A program made the position numbers and the translations under genes. From Clostridiales bacterium 38-18 (GTDB lineage: Bacteria; Bacillota; Clostridia; Peptostreptococcales; Acidaminobacteraceae): a stretch of 64,000 bases of DNA. Below, in pieces: positions 61,823 to 64,000 of the stretch. The DNA lies in assembly GCA_001897605.1 (NCBI GenBank), contig MKTL01000006.1, positions 611,132 through 675,131 on the forward strand, in the 5' to 3' direction. The notes under the pieces were generated by a model that worked only from the letters and a program-made list of their open reading frames with translations, searched no databases and was not told the DNA's origin. Each line of letters begins with the position of its first letter. The stretch's first letter is position 1.

Positions 61823-62608
61823 TTATTTGATTCTTTCAAGTACCCACCATACAGTGCCTCCATTGAATCCACATTTTCGATATAGCCGCTCTGGTTTTGT
61901 CAAGTTATCGGCTTCACCTGATACTGTAACGAAACTAACTTTGCTTTTTAGTCGGTTTAATAGCTCCTCAACGATATACTGTCCAGCTCCTAGCCCCCTG
62001 TAATCTGGATGCACCTGTATCCATTCAAGTGCCCCTTCAAGTACATTTGAATCAAAATCAGCGATACCAAGCGCTATTCTATTATTGTTTTCATCTAATA
62101 ACCAAATCCAAAGACTAGGATCAAATACGGTTTCTTTCGTCCAGCTGAATACTGTCTTTTCTGATGGTTTTATATGTTCATAGCAATTACTGATAAACTC
62201 CGAAATGATATGTATTTCGTCAGGTAACACTGCACTACAAAACTGATACCCCTCTGGTAGGATAACAGACTTAACATGTTTTAAGTCGTGTTTTAACTTG
62301 AAAAACGGAGTTAGCTTCCTAAATGGGACGTTAATACTGTTCAGCATTCGTTCGTTGATCATCATTATGTCAAATTTTGATGCTAGCTGGTTTAAAGGAA
62401 TCTCAGTATTTTCCTTCTTTTGCCAAGCAAATTCCAAACAATCACCCTTTGCACCATATATCCATTGTAGATTATTTTCAGAAAACATGTAGTTGCTCTC
62501 TTCTGGTGAGATTCTAATGAGTGCCTTCCAATAGGCGTAAGGCAATACCCCTGTAGGGTCTAATACATACTGGTCTAAAAGCTGAGTGAAAAATTGCGAT
62601 ACCATCAA
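61823..62608 (-). CDS. GNAT N-acetyltransferase
   Basis: 261 residues. The C-terminal 130 residues form the GNAT domain with VHPDYRGLGAGQYIVEELLNRLK (acetyl-CoA loop) and LYRKCGFNGGTVWWVLER. The N-terminal 120 residues are a less conserved extension that may bind the acceptor. Substrate unknown. It precedes the HEAT-like gene by 19 bases. Confidence 0.85.
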   Translation of the reverse strand: MMVSQFFTQLLDQYVLDPTGVLPYAYWKALIRISPEESNYMFSENNLQWIYGAKGDCLEFAWQKKENTEIPLNQLASKFDIMMINERMLNSINVPFRKLTPFFKLKHDLKHVKSVILPEGYQFCSAVLPDEIHIISEFISNCYEHIKPSEKTVFSWTKETVFDPSLWIWLLDENNNRIALGIADFDSNVLEGALEWIQVHPDYRGLGAGQYIVEELLNRLKSKVSFVTVSGEADNLTKPERLYRKCGFNGGTVWWVLERIK

Positions 62609-62675
62609 AAAACCTCCATCCTGATCATAATTAGGATTTTCTAGTCATATATGATATTCTAATCAGTTGCGATTT

Positions 62676-62894
62676 CTATCTTTCATTCCCATGTTTAAAA
62701 TTGCCAGTAGCTTTAGCTAAAATAAGCTGTTGTTCAAATGCGTTAGAGCTCATCAATTTTTTAATTAAGTCTTCTGCACGCTTCTCTTTAATTATCATGA
62801 TCATTTTATTGTTATAACTTATGTGTAACTTATGGTCTTTCGTAACTCTATAACTAAAAGGTGTTTCGCTAAGTTTATTTCTCTTATCTATCAT
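62676..62894 (-). CDS. Small basic protein
   Basis: 72 residues, basic, with a central strand-rich piece (YRVTKDHKLHISYNNKMIMII) and a helical end (AEDLIKKLMSSNAFEQQLILAKATG). No motif recognised, no signal peptide. It lies between gaps, without a clear operon partner. Confidence 0.5.
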   Translation of the reverse strand: MIDKRNKLSETPFSYRVTKDHKLHISYNNKMIMIIKEKRAEDLIKKLMSSNAFEQQLILAKATGNFKHGNER

Positions 62895-62978
62895 GATTGC
62901 CTCACTGTTTAGTTATTCTCTTATTAATATTCTACAGGTTTCAAGATAGGATTTGTATTAAATTACAATTAAAAAAGC

Positions 62979-63014
62979 CTTTAGTCAAACTTATGATTTT
63001 AAGCTAGACTAAAG
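62979..63014. terminator. Terminator after the flavin-binding protein gene
   Basis: CTTTAGTC and GACTAAAG form a stem with a 20-base loop; TTTTTT follows on the minus strand and an eight-base T-run on the plus strand, so it may act in both directions. Confidence 0.75.
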
Positions 63015-63024
63015 ACTATTTTTT

Positions 63025-63399
63025 TTAGAGCATTTGTTTTGCGCTTGTAACGGTAACTTCAAGTACTCGTGTAAGGAATGAGAACTTTTCTTTCATCATA
63101 TCGTAATCTTCACCTTCTGAAATGAATCTACCTGTTCCATTGATGATAAATCCTGTACCTTGATAATTATTGTAGCCTTCTACTGCTTTACTACCGAGTG
63201 CTATTTTCACTTGCTGATTGATATCGATGTTTTTTTCAGTTCTTCTAAACGCCCAAGCTGGCATAAGCAATCTTTGATCTTCAGTAACGACTATGAATGA
63301 GTTCCATGTATTGACGATATGAGGTTCACCTTCACCCCAAGATACGATTGATACCACGCCTTCGTTTTTAAGTACTTCATAAAATTTTTCAGATAACAT
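63025..63399 (-). CDS. Pyridoxamine 5'-phosphate oxidase-like flavin-binding protein
   Basis: 124 residues. The single split-barrel domain shows VVSIVSWGEGEPHIVNTWNSFIVVTEDQRLLMPAWAFRRTEKNIDINQQVKIALGS, a pattern of short FMN-binding members of the family. AAAGGAG precedes the ATG. A near-perfect 27-base palindrome sits 28 bases upstream of the start, so this gene is probably the main target of the divergent Rrf2 regulator. Confidence 0.85.
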   Translation of the reverse strand: MLSEKFYEVLKNEGVVSIVSWGEGEPHIVNTWNSFIVVTEDQRLLMPAWAFRRTEKNIDINQQVKIALGSKAVEGYNNYQGTGFIINGTGRFISEGEDYDMMKEKFSFLTRVLEVTVTSAKQML

Positions 63400-63426
63400 T
63401 TTTACGCTCCTTTTGAAGATATGTTT

Positions 63427-63453
63427 TATCGTGGATAATAATTATCCGCGATA
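63427..63453. promoter_or_regulatory. 27-base palindromic operator, probably for the Rrf2 regulator
   Basis: TATCG[T/C]GGATAAT on both sides of a central A (13-bp arms with one mismatch) between the divergent flavin-binding and Rrf2 genes. Confidence 0.7.
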
Positions 63454-63603
63454 CTTTGTGTCTTTATATTACTATTTTAAATCTTATCTGTCAATAAGTT
63501 AATTCAAATTTTTAAAATGTTAAAAACCTATACTTAACAAATTCCAATATCTTTGATATTATATAGACATATCTTGTCCACAATTATTAAAAGGAGTGTT
63601 TAT

Positions 63604-64000
63604 ATGCAATTCTCTGTTGGGGTTGAATACAGTTTACATTGTCTGCTTTATTTGGTAGATGTTAACGAAAGATCTGTTGGGATAAAAGATTTGGCTGCCT
63701 ATCAGGGGGTGTCAGAATCATACCTCTCTAAATTTTTCGCAAAACTTAAGAAAAACGGCATTGTAGAATCGGTCCCTGGCGCTAAAGGAGGATATCGATT
63801 GGCGAGAGCTCCTGAAACTATTACCTTCTGGGATGTTGTAGAAGCCGTTGAAGGCTCAGAGCCTTTTTTTAAATGTACAGAAATTCGCCAAAACGAAATT
63901 ATACTAGATCGATCCAATCTACCAGCATCACATACAAAATCACCATGTTTGATTCACAAAGTGATGGATGAGGCAGAAGCCCAAATGAAACATTTCCTAC
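63604..64000 (+). CDS. Rrf2-family transcription regulator, 3' end beyond window
   Basis: At least 132 residues, running off the right edge. Rrf2 HTH: FSVGVEYSLHCLLYLVDV then IKDLAAYQGVSESYLSKFFAKLKKNGIVESVPGAKGGYRLAR. The Rrf2 cysteine area holds only two visible Cys residues (FKCTE and SPCL) rather than the three of IscR/NsrR, so a [Fe-S] cluster is uncertain; others may follow outside the window. AAAAGGAG precedes the ATG. It probably binds the palindrome at 63427 and controls the divergent flavoprotein. Confidence 0.9.
   Translation, partial: MQFSVGVEYSLHCLLYLVDVNERSVGIKDLAAYQGVSESYLSKFFAKLKKNGIVESVPGAKGGYRLARAPETITFWDVVEAVEGSEPFFKCTEIRQNEIILDRSNLPASHTKSPCLIHKVMDEAEAQMKHFL

Overview
The window is an AT-rich, gene-dense stretch that looks like the chromosome of a low-GC Firmicute, most likely an anaerobic Clostridia-type bacterium. 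The support is AGGAGG-type ribosome binding sites before almost every gene, lipobox lipoproteins, a BlaI/MecI-BlaR1 pair, CitA/CitB-type and LiaS/NarL-type two-component systems, biotin salvage with BioY plus BioB, and many hairpin terminators with T-runs. The exact genus cannot be read from the window. I see no rRNA, tRNA, CRISPR array, insertion sequence or prophage module. Most genes are on the minus strand. About 85 protein genes, two truncated at the window edges, account for nearly all of the sequence.

Layout: 1-11.7 kb holds small accessory genes: zinc-ribbon membrane protein, LUD protein, S41-like lipoprotein, degenerate tyrosine-recombinase-like protein, the BlaI-BlaR1 pair with a double operator, GNATs, a VOC protein and a DUF429-GNAT fusion. 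11.9-14.4 kb is a plus-strand operon (M29-type aminopeptidase, small helical protein, ArsR-DUF2087 regulator) behind a well-formed promoter and operator. 14.4-28.6 kb has flavin oxidoreductase-like, Gre-like, EamA, paired ABC exporters, two nucleotidyltransferases, a metallopeptidase and a P1 peptidase. 28.8-32.3 kb pairs an OppA-like lipoprotein with a Sel1-repeat protein. 34.6-36.5 kb carries a candidate small RNA and the bioY-bioB operon. mntH follows.

38-43.4 kb is an ABC-2 efflux operon divergent from a histidine kinase/response regulator pair. 44.4-50 kb is a putative extracytoplasmic respiratory module: two FAD-dependent fumarate/urocanate-reductase-like proteins, one with a covalent-FMN domain, flank a CitA/CitB-type sensor and regulator. 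50-64 kb is a mosaic of single-gene enzymes (HD-GYP, Nudix, nitroreductase, methyltransferases, phosphatase, carbonic anhydrase, HAM1-like, DJ-1-like, P-loop kinase, GNAT) ending with an Rrf2 regulator divergent from a flavin-binding protein.

The points most worth a second look are: a candidate ~90-nt RNA with a C-rich loop upstream of bioY; unusual GTTAAC-type sites at the bioY promoter; an HD-GYP gene with an apparent N-terminal frameshift and an in-frame TAG near its C-terminus; a HAD phosphatase broken by one base; a DUF429-GNAT fusion; and several clear operator palindromes (BlaI, ArsR, XRE, Rrf2, MntR-like). All calls come from reading the sequence and family knowledge; no searches were run.
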